A stretch of DNA of 15,078 nt. Source: Reyranella sp. (GTDB taxonomy: Bacteria > Pseudomonadota > Alphaproteobacteria > Reyranellales > Reyranellaceae). A program made the translations under genes and the position numbers. Positions 14,225 through 15,078 of this stretch are shown in pieces; positions within the stretch are counted from its first letter, which is position 1; every line of letters starts with the position of its first letter. The DNA is taken from the NCBI GenBank assembly GCA_030681635.1, contig JAUXRT010000522.1, positions 1 through 15,078 of the forward strand. Reading direction: 5' to 3'. The notes below the pieces were generated by a model that searched no databases, was not told the origin of the DNA, and saw only the letters and a list, made by a program, of their open reading frames with translations.

Positions 14225-15025
14225 TCAGGAGACGGGGGCTTCGCCGTCCCCGGTATGGCGCGCGGCGCCCGCGACATTGCCCGCGACAGGGGAGGTGTCG
14301 CGCGAGCTGGCGATGCGCAGTTTCGGCCGCATGGCGGCGACCGGCTGATTCTGCGCCCGTTCGGCGATCCCGGCGTAGAGCTGCTTGCCGGACTCGATCA
14401 CGCTGACGCCGGCGAAGCGGCCGAGCCAGCGCTGGCCGAAGCGCTCGACGGCGGGCGCCATGCGCATGGCCAGTCGCGAGCGGGTCGGCGGCATGTAGAG
14501 GGCGCGCGTCTGGCGCAATGGTGCGAACATGTTGGCGCGCAGCAGCATGGCGAGCTGGCCGGTGGAATAGGGGTGGCCCTGGTAGAAGGGCGAGCGGTCG
14601 ATCTGCGACCAGAAGCCGGCGCGCGTCGGCGCCACCACGATCAGGCGGCCGCCGTCGGCCATCACCCGCCAGATCTCGCGCAGCAGGGGCCGCACCTGCT
14701 CGGTGCATTCAACGGCATGGACCAGCAGCACGCGGTCGACCGAACGGTCGGGCAGCGGCAGGTCCATCTCGTCGACCAGGGCCGAGAGGTTGCGGCCCTC
14801 GCGCGGCCAGCGCGTGACGCCCTGCTGGGCCGGCATGAAGGCAAGGGTGCGTTGGGCTTCCTCGACGAACGGCCGCAGCAGCGGCGTGGCGTAGCCCAGG
14901 CCCAGCACGCTCTCGCCGCGAACGCTCGGCCACACTTCGCGCAGCCGGGCGCGCAGCAGCCGCGCCGTCGTCTGGCCAAGCGTGCTGCCGTAGAATTCCT
15001 CAAGGTCGAGAACGTCGCTCCACAT
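14225..15025 (-). CDS. class I SAM-dependent methyltransferase
   Basis: This 266-residue protein has a Methyltransf_11-like layout. Motif I is SVLGLGYATPLLRPF (39-53), where the usual acidic first residue and third glycine are replaced (GLGYA instead of GxGxG). MDLPLPDRSVDRVLLVHAVE (87-106) is the motif IV region. LREIWRVMADGGRLIVVAPT (115-134) is the typical strand-5 segment. After residue 230 the tail is probably disordered (Arg/Ala-rich, SSRDTSPVAG). AGGA lies 7 bases before the ATG. I recall this variant methyltransferase type next to gloB (glyoxalase II) in proteobacteria, but no such gene is visible here. Its target is unknown. It heads the cluster of four minus-strand genes. Confidence 0.85.
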   Translation of the reverse strand: MWSDVLDLEEFYGSTLGQTTARLLRARLREVWPSVRGESVLGLGYATPLLRPFVEEAQRTLAFMPAQQGVTRWPREGRNLSALVDEMDLPLPDRSVDRVLLVHAVECTEQVRPLLREIWRVMADGGRLIVVAPTRAGFWSQIDRSPFYQGHPYSTGQLAMLLRANMFAPLRQTRALYMPPTRSRLAMRMAPAVERFGQRWLGRFAGVSVIESGKQLYAGIAERAQNQPVAAMRPKLRIASSRDTSPVAGNVAGAARHTGDGEAPVS

Positions 15026-15078
15026 ACGTCAATCCTAGCAGAAATCGGACCTCCAGAACCATGGGGCCGGCCATGGCC

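Noticed and set aside
15061..15078. ATG at the right edge on the plus strand, a possible start of a divergent gene (a glyoxalase II gene would be a familiar neighbour).
   Set aside because: Only six codons are visible and there is no convincing Shine-Dalgarno, so no gene call is made.

Overview
This is a high-GC, gene-dense chromosomal segment from an alphaproteobacterium. The evidence is a RegB/RegA redox pair, a SAM-II riboswitch ahead of metX-metW, the chorismate mutase-hisC-tyrA cluster facing it, and an imperfect palindromic repeat of a kind seen in Rhizobiales/Rhodospirillales-like genomes. A Reyranella-like or Rhodospirillales-like source is my guess only. No phage, IS element, integrase, CRISPR array or rRNA is visible.

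Layout. (1) 1-892 (+): the 3' end of regB and complete regA, a redox-sensing two-component system. (2) 893-2197 (-): an orphan homologue of DpgC, the cofactor-independent dioxygenase of the crotonase fold, with a tRNA-Gly(CCC) gene just upstream. (3) 2357-3514 (+): an acyl-CoA dehydrogenase. (4) 3519-5483: a cystathionine gamma-synthase/beta-lyase-type PLP enzyme (-) divergent from a TetR regulator (+), with overlapping palindromes between them. (5) 5496-6032 (-): a ChaC-type gamma-glutamylcyclotransferase, then a REP-like hairpin. (6) 6110-8994 (-): the tyrosine branch, read as chorismate mutase, aminotransferase HisC and prephenate dehydrogenase TyrA. (7) 9072-10992 (+): promoter, SAM-II aptamer, intrinsic terminator, metX and metW, the entry to methionine synthesis. 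(8) 10989-15025 (-): a tightly packed run, read as SAM methyltransferase, DUF1932-type dehydrogenase, YbaK-type tRNA-editing deacylase, and a GNAT/metallophosphoesterase/beta-rich fusion protein.

How the genes work together. CM, HisC and TyrA together convert chorismate to tyrosine. MetX and MetW activate homoserine, and the leader appears to shut the unit off when SAM is abundant. Bases 9121-9128 at the aptamer pseudoknot are perfectly complementary to 9188-9195 in the terminator. This gives a readable antiterminator/terminator switch rather than translational control only.

The least explained parts are the GNAT-phosphoesterase fusion, whose metal-binding motifs are partly eroded, the DpgC homologue without other dpg genes, and the chorismate mutase whose C-terminal half looks like a shrunken prephenate dehydratase/ACT region.
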